Of a stretch of 64,000 nucleotides of DNA, positions 1 through 12,492 are shown piece by piece (the first letter of the stretch is position 1; each line of letters starts with the position of its first letter). The notes below the pieces were generated by a model. It was given only the letters and a program-made list of their open reading frames with translations. It ran no database searches and was not told where the DNA came from. The stretch is taken from the NCBI GenBank assembly GCA_028023455.1, contig JAQFVV010006197.1, positions 18,411,254-18,475,253 of the forward strand, read 5' to 3'. The position numbers and the translations under genes were made by a program. This DNA comes from Epiperipatus broadwayi. Taxonomy: Eukaryota > Onychophora > Udeonychophora > Euonychophora > Peripatidae.

Positions 1-1879
1 GAAGAATAAAGACATTAACACTAGAATATTTTTTAAAACAATACTAACTGACTAATAATTAAGAAAAATTTTTAAAAATGACATATAGTTTAAATTTATA
101 TATTCTTCTCAAAAAGTATACTTTCATTTAAAAAACTAACCAGCTGATTATATTCATTATATTAATTAACTTTTGCTTTCATTAAATTATTTCCTTATAA
201 ATAACAAAAGTTGAAAACAGCTTTATAATCAGAAATAAGGAGTTAAATTTCCTTTATATAATTTTGAAGAGAAATAAATCAAATGAATACAAAAAATGTC
301 AAATTTAATAAAAATTAAGTTACTTATATACCATATAACTCAATATCTGTTAAATATATATATAAATTCTATTTATGTTATTAACATAATTCCTACTAAA
401 CACTGTATAAGTGTAAACTTGTATTTATTATATGCAAATCACATAACTGCAGCCAATGCTTAAATAAAATAGAGTATTAACAATCTGTAGTCAGGGTAAC
501 ATTCATTTCTTAGAACTATATAAGATCTGAGATCAAAGATTATGTTACATTTATTATCTAAAAATGAGTATTGCACAGATTGCTGATATTCTATTGGTTT
601 ATTTAAGTATTGGCAGAAGTGATTAGCTGTAGGCAATTATGGTTTATTATTGAATCTAATTCTTCACTATTTTATTATTAATAAAGATTAATAATGTTAA
701 AATATTGCCTTCATATTTCTTTTAAACACAACAATATCATAATTTAAATTATTTATGCAGACATTTAATATTAAATAAATAAGTTTCTTTCCTCAGAAGC
801 TTAAACATACCTAAATTTAGATAATAAATATAGAGATAATTCAAAAGTCCTTGATATATTCTAAAAAGCTATTACAAATAAAAACCATGACATATGACCA
901 AGAGTATATATTTGTTATTCCATCATAGGACAACAGCAGTTCAACTCTTTGCAGAGTTACCTATATTAGCATGAACAATCAATTGATAGCAGACATAGCA
1001 TCAGATTCTGCATAATTTCTGCTTACTTGCCTGCATTTATAGGGAATATTACTTTGTTCATCCCACATTTGTAAGTTATTTTTTATTAAACTACACCAGT
1101 AATGTGCAACCTTTTTTTTTTTTTACTTGTGACACTCTTTCTTGGATAAAAATCTGACTCAACCCATTCTTTATTTTTGCCATGCCTAAATTATAAGTAT
1201 GAGTATGAAAAGATATTCATAATAAAACAATAGAAGTTTTAATTAATATACAAATTTATATTTCCTAACATTTTACTATTAAGCACATTTGACTTGAAAT
1301 GCAATTTTTGAAAAAATTGTATACTTATATAAATAAAAAAAAAAAGATATACACAAAAACAATTTACTTTCATGTGATTTTTATCTACTTTAAAATATTA
1401 AATTCTTTCAAAAAAAAAAAACTTATCATTTCCCAAAATTTAAAGAGTATCTTAAAAATTTTGTGACTCCCAACAATGTTTATGCGATCCCTTGAGGAGT
1501 TGCATTCTATGGTTTGTGCACCATTAAACTACACTATCAAGCTAATGGCTTGAAAAGTTCAAACATTCCTAGGATTTTAAATTCTATCACTTATTCTTTT
1601 ATAGATATGAAGTCTCATATCAGGTCAATAACTATTTACTTTAGTGGTCTTATTTGATAAAAGATCTATATATACCAAAAATAATTTATATAAAAACTGA
1701 CTATTCATACTTATATTTATTGTTTAGTAATGGTGGTGTGAAAAGTTCTACAGTTGTGAAATGATGACTGCATAATGTAAGCCAAGAAAAATTGCATTTT
1801 TGTTTGCTTGGAAAAAAATTCAATAATGAAATAATGGTGCTACTAAAAAAAAGTGACATTTATTATGGAAATAAATATG
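1..1879. other. Non-coding, 3' flank or late intron of TERT
   Basis: This A+T-rich sequence has poly(A) and poly(T) runs and no gene I can support. It would contain the final TERT C-terminal exons if the gene ends inside the window, but I found no match to the family's C-terminal sequences here. Confidence 0.5.
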
Positions 1880-2665
1880 AGGGATCCAAAAATAACTGGA
1901 ATTGTTCTCTGACAAGTGTGCCTGTTTACATATATCTTGCAGGTATCCTTTAGCATCAATTTTCACGGGCCATGTAGCACAATTTTTTGTAACGTGCATT
2001 TCACTTATTTGGTGATTTTTGTAATGGCTGAAAAGTTGGAGTAATTTGAAATTGTTTTCTTTTAGGAAAAACAATTGTAATGCTTGAAACAGATTACAAG
2101 AAAGCAGTTTTGGAGAAAACACAAGTTTACAAATGATTTAATAAAATTGTCAAATTCACCATGCCCTAAAAAAGTGTGGTGAGTGAAAACCAATATCAAG
2201 ATAAGGCTATTTTTTTTATTGATGCAAATAGCATTTCTCTCTCAAAATTAGTTCTTAACAATCAGACATTTTATCTACAAGTTCTGAAATGTTTGTATGA
2301 TGCATTAAAATGTAATAATCCTGTTTGTGGCTAAGTGATGAGTGCAAGTTTCACCACAGCAATTCCTTTGTGAGAAGTCTTGAGTGTGAAACAATTTTTA
2401 ATTAAATTCAATGTGACTTAACTTATCAGTCATATTAGCTTGATCTCTAATTATGTAACTTCTTTTTATTGTCTTGAATGAAAAAATGCCTCAAAATTTT
2501 TTTTTTTGCTGGCATAAAGGGGGGGGGGGGATGATGCAGGTGCGAAAAGACTTCACTTTGTGTTTCCAGACTAGTTCAAAAAGTAAAAAAACACATTTAG
2601 AGTGGTGTATTGTATTAAATGGACAGTACTTTGAAATAAATTAATTTTCTAACACTTAAAGATAA
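1880..2665. repeat. Dispersed repeat, copy 1 (unidentified family)
   Basis: About 0.8 kb is clearly related, in the same orientation, to 39,985-41,215. Shared blocks include TGTAATGCTTGAAACAG, ACATTTTATCTACAAGTTCT and a common right end rich in AATAAATAAACAA. A 100-codon minus-strand open frame (2,122-1,820) overlaps it but is not obviously conserved in the other copy and matches no family I know. The repeat is probably a decayed transposon. A G10 run sits at about 2,520. Identity is perhaps 70-80% by eye, so the copies are old. Confidence 0.7.
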
Positions 2666-2922
2666 ATAAACAATTTCTTTTATTTATAAATCAGCATTTA
2701 TTTTTCTCTTTCAAGATAATTTTATTTGACCTATAAGTGAGTTACAAAAAAAAAAAAAAAAAAAAAAAATAAAAAAATAACAAGAAATATCTAGTCGAGG
2801 TTACAGGGTGGTATATACAGAGAAGAAATGATTCAACAGTCAGTAGAATATAACCTGTGGATGCAAGGTGAATATTAATCATCTAGTCTATAACGAAATA
2901 CCTTTATTTTCATATAAATTAT

Positions 2923-3302
2923 TTAAGGGTTGGTTGGAGAGGTGCTGTTTAGACCAGTTGTGAATTCCCATGTTAATATGGCCAGGTATGGATCGGCCTC
3001 TCTCTTGTCTGTTTCTTGGATATTTTTAATTATGCTGAGAAAGCAGTTATTGATTTCGTTAAGCGGTAATTTTTGAAAAATCACCTTGCATCTGGTCAAC
3101 CAGATGGCAAAGTTTATGTAGGTGGCGAGCCTGATTTCAGCGAAAATGCCTCTATTTAAAACCCCTTCAGCATTTATTTTTTATAGCGTCTGTATACAAT
3201 TGTAATTACATTCATATCGGTCTTTCAAGCCAAATTGTGCAAACGCTTTTGCGAGTGTTAAATAATAAATGAATACCCTCTGACCAAACAAGATATAGAA
3301 TT
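2923..3302 (-). pseudogene. LINE reverse-transcriptase C-terminal end, relic
   Basis: Read on the minus strand, this is one frame of about 125 codons with a single internal stop near 3,187. It holds LFGQRVFIYYLTLAKAF near its start, then KDRYECN, then the block INFAIWLTRCKVIF, and ends at a stop at 2,923-2,925. The pattern LFG..., then AIW..RC, resembles the tail of LINE reverse transcriptases that follows the zf-RVT-type zinc knuckle. The remainder of the element is missing; the 5' side runs directly into a palindrome built from this same sequence. The clade is uncertain (CR1- or L2-like is a guess). A more decayed relative of the first part lies at about 4,000-4,075 on the plus strand. Confidence 0.5.
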
Positions 3303-3564
3303 TATGCAGGATACATTCTATATCTTGTTTGGTCAGAGGGTATTCATTTATTATTTAACACTCGCAAAAGCGTTTGCACAATTTGGCTTGAAAGGCCGAT
3401 ATTGCGAGTGTTAAATAATAAATGAATACCCTCTGACCAAACAAGATATAGAATTTATGCAGGATACATTCTATATCTTGTTTGGTCAGAGGGTATTCAT
3501 TTATTATTTAACACTCGCAAAAGCGTTTGCACAATTTGGCTTGAAAGGCCGATATGAATGTAAT
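3205..3564. repeat. Double palindrome (snap-back) made of LINE sequence
   Basis: Left arm 3,214-3,301 pairs with 3,315-3,402 over 88 bases with about one mismatch, around a 13-base loop. A second, truncated arm 3,404-3,454 pairs with 3,468-3,518 around an identical loop. The last arm continues to 3,564, where it again complements the far-left flank from 3,205. The unit is therefore arm, loop, inverted arm, shortened arm, loop, inverted arm. The arms are coding sequence of the neighbouring LINE relic, so this is not an ordinary MITE. The near-perfect arms show that the event is recent or maintained by conversion. Confidence 0.9.
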
Positions 3565-6017
3565 TTCTTTTATTATAAAATTCTGATATTTTTGGGTCCC
3601 CTCTTGTAATGCTTCTGAGAAAAACATTTGTGTAGGTTTTTCCAGATAATGTCATCTCCGGATTATTTTCTTAAGGAGATATGTCAAAAACAGAGTGTAT
3701 GTTTTATTGCATATCATAACGAAGAATTAATACTTTTACAATGCTACACTTCATCAATTATAAAATCAATTTTAGAAAATAAAATTTATAAATATTGAAT
3801 ATTAGTTAAATGAATATAGAAAAAAAAAAACCTTTTTAATACTTGCATATAAGATGGATTTTAAAAAATTTTGCAAGCGTTATTTATTCAAGCATAGTAA
3901 AAGTAATTTAAAGTGATTATTTAATATCTCATGCTCTCATTTCCAAATGCTTAAGATTTGCCCATACATAAACGTTTGGGTAAAAAAAGATAGATTCATT
4001 CTATCTTTTCAAAAAGACTTCACCTTGAGAGTATTCATTTATAATTTAAATCTTCAAAGTGCATGTGCATTAGCTTAATAGATGATTATTATTACTGTTT
4101 ATAAAACATAGTGCTATATAAAATATTATTTCATTATAAAATAGATAGATTTTATAAAATAACTTTTTAAAATATAACAAGAACTCTAATTCCTCTCTAG
4201 CTATCACAAAATTATTAAAATAAATACAAACCATAGGATTTCTTCTAAAAGAAATGGAAAAGCAATCCGTGATTTAAAACAGACATGGTTGTGTACAAAA
4301 TTGTAAAATGCTGAAGCTAATTCAATTACCATATCTAAAATATAAAATGACCAAAAGAAAAACTTATAAATATATAATTAATAGCAAAATATTGTTTGCA
4401 ATAATTTATAATTTTCACTTTCATATATCAACATGATTAAACAAAGATAGAATAAAATAGTTAAACAAAAACAAGAAATTACCTGTAAAAAAATTTATGT
4501 TGTAAAGTTTTAATTTCAAACGTTTAAAAGAGCAATGAAATTTAAATGCACACATTAGGAATAAATAGTAGATATTTCTTAAAACGCAAACGGAAGAATT
4601 AATCTACATGAAATGAAAAAAAAACAAAAACCAATCAGATCTATCCTAGTTATAGAATTTAAACATTTGTTGTAGTTAACTAATGTTAAGATTAATAAAT
4701 AAATAAAAAATAACAAAAATAATAAATGTGCAAAATAATTTAATATTACATATTTATGGTATTAAATTAAAAATAGTTTTTATTAAAAATGTCTTCCAAA
4801 AATGTCTTTTTAAATAAATAATCATCTATTTAATAAATAGATTAAACATTTTCTTTTCACTTTCAAAGGCAGCAGTTATTTATTAGATCACTTTAATTAT
4901 GGCTTCTTTGATTTCAAAATAGACTTTCTATTAGATTATAAAATTCCTGCATTAAAACATTAACTCAGAGGTCCAACATGGGAAGTAGGTATTGCAATTA
5001 ATGCTCTTTCATTCATTTTATTGTTTGACTGACTATATTACTCTTTACAGAAATGAAAAAAGATTGAAGTATAATGAAGATGTAATTGTTATGTTTATAT
5101 TTGTAAGTTAAAATACATACACACATATATAGCTAGAAAACAATTATAAACAATTGTGTGTTATATATATGTATGCATTTTTTATAACCGTTTTCTAGCT
5201 ATATATTTTAATCTACACATATAAACATAACTGTAATAAAACTGGTGCTATTACTAGAGAACTTTTTTCTACTTTTACAAAAGTTTGAAATTTATATCAA
5301 AGTAGTGAAGAGTTAAAAATTGTATGCAAAATCATGAGAAATTTTAATATTTTCTTAGATATCTAATTATTTAGTTGTCTATTAATTATGAGAAAGGTGG
5401 TGAAAAATTTTCAAAAGGGCAAAAATGATTGATTATTTGGATATTTGAAATAAAAGTGCTATTAAAGATAGATTAATTAAGAATAATGGTGTATTCAATT
5501 TAACAAGTCCATAAAATTATTAATCATTGTGATACAAAACTGTAGCTGTTACAGCAAGTGAACTGCATCCTTATTTTAATCAAACATAGATTTTTATAAA
5601 AGTAACGATTTTTTTTTCTATATACTTTAAAACCAAATTCAAATTCATTTAAAACACTTTTTATTTTCAAATTTCTTCCAATGTTTCACCTATATTATGT
5701 ATGTAGTCATTATCAAGAATTATTCCTATAATATATATATATTTACAAAAAAATCTACAAAAATTTCCAAATCCACATAATAAAAAAATATTTTTTTGCA
5801 TAAATTATAACTTTTTTTTAACTTACAAGTTTTTACAATTAAAAAAACATTTTTTATTTACTTTTTATATATCTTTCAATTATTAAATTATTTTTCTATA
5901 ATTATACCAAATTTCTAACACTTTCTATCCAAAACAGGAAATAATAATTTATGTGAAAAAATATTTTTTATTGTGATAATTTGGAAATTCTTTGAAGATT
6001 CTTTGCAAATATAAATT
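3565..6017. other. Non-coding A+T-rich sequence with one small hairpin
   Basis: No gene was seen. Positions about 4,000-4,075 (plus strand) are a decayed relative of the 3.2-kb palindrome arm, preserving a frame like LRVFIYNL. An imperfect inverted repeat with 26-base arms (5,125-5,150 and 5,181-5,206, containing TATAGCTAGAAAAC) is a possible small hairpin element. Confidence 0.5.
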
Positions 6018-7052
6018 TAGTTTATAGAAATCAGTCAACACTTAGACAATCCCAATATCAATAACAATTAACAATTTCAATCTGTTGTCAAGGCAGCGTC
6101 TTTTTAATAATAAAAATGGAATCCTACCTTTATTTATGGTCCAATGTATTTATATAGATACTAAAGATTGAAGCATGACCACAGTCTTAAATTATTGATA
6201 CAAAAAAATAATAAACCTCCTTAAACAGGTAAATATAATCTGTTCTGAATGAAGAGTAACAAATAGTCAATTATAACATTCAAACTGCAATTATAACTTT
6301 CAAATTGCACTCCAACAATGTATTATTTGGATAAAATGCTCATGGCTAGATAGATTTATAAATAAATTCATAGAAATCAGTCAACACTTAGACAATCCCA
6401 ATATCAATAACAATCAACAATCTCAATGTTTTATCAAGGTAATCTCCTTTTAATAATAAAACTAGCCAAAACCACCGCTGACACATCCAAGCAATAAATG
6501 ACATCAAATAATCCACATGGGATAGCTTGGATGTGTTAGAGGTGGTTTTGGGCAATACTTAGAATTCAAAATGGTGGTGAGTGAAGTCTAAATACTAAAA
6601 GCTTATAGCTTCTAAAATACAAATTTTATTACAATATATGCCTATAAACATATGTTGAAATAACATAAAATTAATCAAACCACATGTTGAAATAAAACAT
6701 ATTAATTTTATAATTAATCAGATTTTTTCTTACCAGAAATAAACTGTGATATTGCATACTTTCTTTGTTACATGTAGTTAGAAAAAAAAAATGGAGATAA
6801 GAAAAAAAATAGCACTGTTCACATTTGATATATGGATATCGGATCTATACTTGATCACATAGATTCTTATGAAATTTGCGCTTTAATTTTTTAATTATTG
6901 ATATAAATTACATTTTGTAACAAATGGTCATATTGCAACCACATGTGGATTATTCCTTAGAATTCAAAATGGCCATGAAGGCACTCCAAATCAGTACCAA
7001 AGACGACTGATTTCTATGATTTATTTAAACCTATCTAGCCTTGAGCATTATT
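6018..7052. mobile_element. Cluster of small non-autonomous elements with inverted repeats
   Basis: Three structures overlap. A block of about 100 bp at 6,018-6,120 recurs at 6,364-6,475 (AAATCAGTCAACACTTAGAC and flanks). An inverted pair of about 48 bp, 6,336-6,384 and 7,004-7,049 (TGCTCATGGCTAGATAG and its complement), bounds about 0.7 kb and may be terminal repeats. A 28-base hairpin (6,465-6,492 with 6,525-6,552, CCAAAACCACC core) is inserted inside. No open frame fits a transposase. These look like non-autonomous DNA elements, some nested. The tail motif CTGTCAAGG is echoed near 31,860. Confidence 0.6.
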
Positions 7053-8783
7053 ATATGTATTATATAAATATATAATTTAAGAAATATATATATTTGTATA
7101 TATATTTTAGAGAAGTAATCTTTGATATTGACCATATAAACAATGGAGGAAAATTGAAATAAAAAATGGTTCATAAAATAACCAAAATTTGAAAAGAAAA
7201 AATGTGTGGAATAGATTTGAATTTGTTTTAAATATATTGAAATTAGTGGGACATATTTGGAAAGAAAATGGTGAAATACTTATTATTGATTTTATTAAAA
7301 GGTATTTTTTTTTGTACTTATTTATCTTTTGGCATTTCCAATAGACTGTGAAGAAAAAAAAAAATAAATTGATGATTTAAAATGAAAGATATAGCTGAAA
7401 AGCATATTAATATTCTTGCCCAGATGATTTTAAAATAACTTATTTTAAAAAAATTGTTGTACTTTAAAAAATTTTGCAAAATAAAGATTGGAGAATACAA
7501 AGATTCATAATTTTTTATTATTCAATGAAGAAATGGAAATTTTAAATAGCTTGCAGTAGAATGTTCATCATTTTATATTACACTGGGTAAGTAGGATACA
7601 TGTTGGACACTTATGAATGTATTTCAGTTCGCAGAAAAATGTTGATTACTTTATGACAAGAAGAACAGTCCTAAATACTGGCTATTTAATATTCTTTTTT
7701 TTTTTTTTGAATTGGTCATTGAAGTTTACAAAATAAAAATTAAACAAGAAATTATGTGTATTTTTTCTAAAAAAGTATTTAATAGTTTAATTTTGAAGTT
7801 TTAAAAAATATAATTTCCAGGAAAATAATTTAATGGTACACTTACAAAGTGCTCAGTGTATATATATATATAAACAAAGCACTCTAATTATGTCAATAAT
7901 TTTCAAAATATCAATATATAAATAAAAACTATAGACAGCTTATGGCTCTCAAGATAGCAGCCATGCCGTAAACTGGCTTTTATTTATATATTGGTATTTT
8001 GCAAATTGTAGAATTAATTTGAGTAAATAGCACCTACAGAGTAAAATAAAAATAAAATATATTTAACAATGCAAACATCTCACTTTGTCAGTAAATAAAT
8101 TATTACTTGGAAGTTAATAAAATATTTGAAGACCATAAGTAACAAGTTAAATTGTGATTTGTGGATTTTTAGTTTTTGAATCTGCCAATCTACCTTTGCA
8201 TTAAACTTTGCAGTGCACTTTCCTTACCAATTAGCTAGCTGGGTGAGTAGACTCCTTTTTCCTACTCTTTGTGGAGAGACTTGGACAGCCTTTGTCATAT
8301 AGTGGCACATTAAAAGCTGTTTTATATTTACTTGCACACACATGTATTTATTTATATATAAAATATTAATGCTAATACACCAATTCAAAACTGAAATACT
8401 AGCCAATATTAAATTAAAACAAACTACTGTTTGCTGGTGATTTTTTTATTAATTTGGTGTGATTAATAATTTAATTTTGAATTAGTATATTCGATTTATT
8501 AAATACATAAGGAGAAAAATTTGTCTACCATATACGCTTGGAAATTTATTTGTTTATGTTTTTTTAAAAAAAACCATTGAAAACTTTTACAAACTCAGAA
8601 GAGCTAAAAGAATTTACACTAGGATATCATTTTATAAAAAGAAAACATTTTGACTTTCTCTATCATTTTGCAGACGATATACTATTTTTATAAATCACAA
8701 AAAAGCAAGATTATATTAATAATTTCTAAAAATGAATTAAGTGGATTAACTTCAATATAAAATATTATATTATAATAAATTAC
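7053..8783. other. Non-coding A+T-rich sequence below the last TERT exon found
   Basis: Nothing is recognisable beyond homopolymers and an (AT)n tract near 7,859. A minus-strand open frame at 8,406-8,224 ends at a GTAAGG donor-like site but does not resemble TERT. Confidence 0.4.
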
Positions 8784-8826
8784 CTGTAAATCAATAAATA
8801 TGGCATGACATTTTGAAAGAAGCCAT
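8784..8826 (-). CDS. TERT: TERT exon: start of C-terminal extension (tentative)
   Basis: This 43-nt exon consists of one base and 14 codons. It encodes SKCHAIFIDLQ, aligning with vertebrate LKCHSLFLDLQ, and the donor GTAATT falls exactly after the Gln codon, where a human exon also ends. The acceptor is AATTTCAG, and an in-frame stop just upstream limits the exon. Its leading phase needs two bases from an exon not yet found, which should encode about 20 residues (the human region with TFNRGFKAGRNM). The match is short, so chance is possible, but the coincidence of sequence, strand, position and splice site makes it likely. Later C-terminal exons were not recognised at lower coordinates. Confidence 0.65.
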
Positions 8827-8990
8827 CTGAAATTATATATATACACATACATGGTTTAATAATATTAAGATTAAAAAAAATAACTTGAATCTTATGCTGT
8901 AAATTACATCTTACTTGATAAGTTTTTTCTTCATATATAAAGTAGGATGTTTATTTAAGTGAAGTGATATAGTTTCACAAATACCTAAAA

Positions 8991-9390
8991 TAAAACAAAT
9001 TTAATTCATGCTGTATAATATAATTTTTAATTATTACATATTGGAGTATAAAATTTAAAATTAAGCAGAGAAAAATTCTCAATATAATTTTGTAAAGATT
9101 CACAGTAATTTAAGTAAAAAATAATGCAGCAATATCCTATCATTTAGAATAATTAAATCCCCAAAAAATCTTTTGGAAGTACTCCTTCTATCTTGAGCAC
9201 ATTTTCTTTAATTTTATTTATTAGTAATAAATAGTTAATTGACAGGATTCCAAGAGATCAAGAAGGATTTATTTTAAAAATAAAATGATAAAGTTTCTAT
9301 CTTGCGTAAGAGTGGTGTAGTGAAAATTATACTGCAGAAGTATTATTCATTAGGTCTTCTTTTGTCTTTTTATTGCTATGTCCTAAAGGT
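8991..9390 (-). repeat. Direct repeat flanking the Gypsy relic, copy 1 (possible LTR 3' part)
   Basis: About 300-400 bp is related, in direct orientation, to 12,493-12,830. Shared runs include ATTCTCAATATAATTTTGTA, ATCTTTTGGAAGTACTC and ATTTATTAGTAATAAATAG. The two copies flank a minus-strand Gypsy body, so they may be the 3' parts of its two LTRs; the 5' LTR would then be truncated. Neither boundary shows the usual terminal CA, so an unrelated segmental duplication is possible. Confidence 0.6.
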
Positions 9391-9611
9391 ATTAAATATC
9401 AGCTAGGCAGCATTTGTGAAATTTAAATAATATCAATAATAAATTAAAAAAGAATAACTAGTAAGAAACAATGAGAGATATCTGTAGAAATCTTTACAGT
9501 CCATAAAAATAAACTCTTGCTTTTTCTCAGTAGATAAATATAATTCTATTGTGGTGCATATTAATTGAAGAAAGGCCTTCATGCTTCCATTCAGGAATAA
9601 TTGATATATAT

Positions 9612-10030
9612 ATATACACACGTTCGGAACTTAAATCCATTATAACTATAACATCAATATGTACAGTATAAGCCGCCAATGTAATATGTGAATCATACTT
9701 GCATTTATTATAATTCTTCACAGTTCATTATACATTATTATACTATCATTGCGCACATTAGTTTTCAAAATGCACACACTAACATTTTCATAATGCACAA
9801 TGGCTTATTCATAAATTCTAGCAGGGTTTTTTATACAAGAGTCCAATTTATGATTAATTGTTCCTCATTTGCATAATTTACATTTAAATGTATGATTAAT
9901 ATATGCAGATTTTCTAGAGTAGTTTAATACAATAAGGAGATAATTTATTCATGTACTGTCTGCACATATTTGCATAATAAAAATAATAATCTTCATACAA
10001 TCATATACATGTATTATGCATGCACAGACA
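9612..10030 (-). repeat. Gypsy 3' LTR (5' part, U3)
   Basis: Read on the minus strand it starts TGTCTGTGCATG at 10,030, directly after a purine-rich tract ending in AAGTGGAC (10,031-10,052), which is the expected 3' polypurine-tract and LTR order after integrase. A copy in the opposite orientation lies at 49,832-50,200 and starts at the same base with the same AAGTGGAC before it. This independently marks the LTR edge. The LTR may continue down to 8,991. Confidence 0.65.
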
Positions 10031-10269
10031 GTCCACTTCCATCTCCCATACTTTAGGAATAAAGCTCTTATTTGAATACACAATTCTTTAACTTTGCAGG
10101 TTTTCTGCATACATGAGCTCTTTTAGGAAAAAGTCTGTTTGCCTTTATTAAATCATTTGTTCCAGCTTGACCGATATCCAGTTTAATCCTCTTTCTTTTC
10201 AATAACATTTTCATCATCATTATCTGTCTTAACATTAATATTATTAGCATCGAATGACTCATTTTCTCA

Positions 10270-12480
10270 AGACCGTAAATGGTTTATATGCTTCCTAAAT
10301 ATTTTTTCGTGATTCACTTGTATCAATCTAATTTGCCGAGATAAGATTTTTAATATTGTAAATATCTATTTTTTAAAATATCACATATCCATGTGCTTTC
10401 TCTTACTGTAAAATTTTCATAATCCAAGAAGTCTTTTGCATTTTGATTTGTAGTAGATAATAATTTAGAAAGATGGGTATGAAATTTTTCAACAATTTGC
10501 CTGGTGTCTTATTAATAGCTGTTGATGGAAGTAAAATTCTAGTAAAACATTACATCTAATAATGCTTCTGTAGTACTCTTGTGGTAAGTTTTATTCAACA
10601 TAGATTTTAAGTGTTGAACTGCCATCTCTATGAGACCGACTCAGGATACGGCATATTCCCTTATCCGTTAGATAATCCTTAAATTGCTGAGATGCTAAAC
10701 TGTTACACTATGTGTTATAATAGTCTTGGGATAACTTCTTTCAGTACTCTAATGATATTCTAAGCACTCATGTTTTTGATGATTTTATAATTTGTCCACC
10801 ATGAATATGAGTCTATAACTACTAAAAATATATATCCATTCATTGGTCCAGTATGGTCCAAATGTAGGTATTTCCAAGGCAGAATCAATTTACCTCATAA
10901 CTCCAGTTTTTTTAGTGGTGGTAGGTAATTGATTGACATTGTATATACTTCACCATTTGTTCAATGTCTTGGCTCAGCTTCAGTCACCAAACATATGACT
11001 AAACCAAAGCTTTCATGGTGACAATTTCTGGATGATCTTGAAAAAGTAAGTTGAGCACATGTTTGAATGTAAATAAGTTTTTAGCTTTCTGAAAGGCAAT
11101 ATCATAATCTACAAACCAGGGCCAATGTTTATCTAACAGTGATAACACATGAGATTTCTTTTAAGAAAGCTATTGAAGGACTTCAATAGCTCTAAAAATG
11201 CTTCAATTCTTTTGTATTCTTATATTGCTCAACATTTTTTTATTGCCTTTACTTTAGCTTCCAATTGTACACTCTTAAAAATTTTAAATTCCCAAAGGGC
11301 AGAACCAATTTCTCCCTAGTAAAGGGAAAAAATCTTTATTGGCAACATATAGTGGTAAAAATGTAGTTTTAGAATTTGATTTCACAAGTACAATCACTTT
11401 TCAATGCATATCTGTGTTATCTCCTTTTATGTCTGTAGTGATGATATCTATTTTCACAAGAGACATTTTCTTCTTACATTTATTACTAATTTTCATTCAG
11501 TTTTTATAAGATAGTAATGACAGGCTCACTCCACTGTCAACTTCCATGGAGACTTTCTGATAAAATGTGTTCCCATCTCTTAGAATATGGCCATTATTCA
11601 TATTGTTTAGTTTCTTTATACTATTCTTACTCTCTTTCCCCCAGATTTAAAGTCTGGTGTATAACATTTCTATCTTTATTGTGGCAGACAGCACTAAATG
11701 TCCTATTGCTTTACAAATTTTGCAATTTTTTACTTCTAAATCTGTAGTTTCTCTTTAAATGGCCATTTCCCAGAAATAACATGTAAAAACTTTATTTTGC
11801 AATCTTGCAGTCTAATCTATCAGTATGTTTTTTTTACTCCAACTGATTATTTATACATTTGTTTTAGGGAGTAGAAATTCCGAAGAGTGATCTAATATAG
11901 TTTCTTGTATAACACATTTTTGTATACCATATTTATAATTAAAGTCTAGATCACTTAATAACTATCATCTATCATCCCATATACCAATAGTTCTAATAAA
12001 CTATCATTTAATTCAAGGCCATAATCCCAACTTTTTGCTAATGATCTCAATGCTATATCATAATCCTGTAATTGCTTTCTATTCCTTAATTTCAATTGTA
12101 CCACCCATTTAGTTATTGCAAGTGAAATAAACATTTAGGTTTTCCTTCAATTCTTAACAAGAAACTTCTTTGGGGGTCTTGGTGTCACAGAATGGAATTG
12201 TTAATTTCAATACATCTTTCCCATGAACAACACAAGTGAAGACTCTTTTACTTTGTCACTCTCAATTTTGTTTATGAACATATATCTTTCAATATGGCTA
12301 CATAACTTTTCTACAACACAGTATTATCCATATCAAATGCTCAAATGTTGCTACTTAGTGATACCATTTTTCTTATTCTATTAATCTACACAGTGATTTA
12401 TATTAACTGTGTTATTCTGTTATTAACAATTGTTGACTTGCACCATTTTACTATGAACTTCAGGTCTCCTGTCAATTATA
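10270..12480 (-). pseudogene. Ty3/Gypsy gag-pol relic, internally deleted
   Basis: Translated in broken frames on the minus strand, it shows in order a gag knuckle (CKICKAIGHL, near 11,735-11,690), a retropepsin active site (MEVDSGVSLS, near 11,553-11,523), a protease end (LPLYVAN then LLGRNW, near 11,365-11,310), a scrap of reverse-transcriptase end (near 11,150-11,060), the integrase zinc-region end (HPEIVTMKALV, near 11,030-11,000) and the integrase core (YLHLDHTGPMNG near 10,890-10,830). Most of the reverse transcriptase and all of RNase H are missing between protease and integrase. Many stops and frameshifts make it dead. It lies in the TERT intron that should hold the missing exon, on the same strand as TERT. 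Confidence 0.85.
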
Positions 12481-12492
12481 GCCATAAAATTT

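Noticed and set aside
3205-3564. Palindrome considered as an ordinary MITE
   Set aside because: The arms are coding sequence of the adjacent LINE, and the alternating partial copies do not fit simple terminal inverted repeats.
8224-8406. Minus-strand open frame ending at a donor-like GTAAGG, considered as the next TERT exon
   Set aside because: Its residues do not align with any TERT C-terminal block and it does not start at an acceptor in the needed phase 0.
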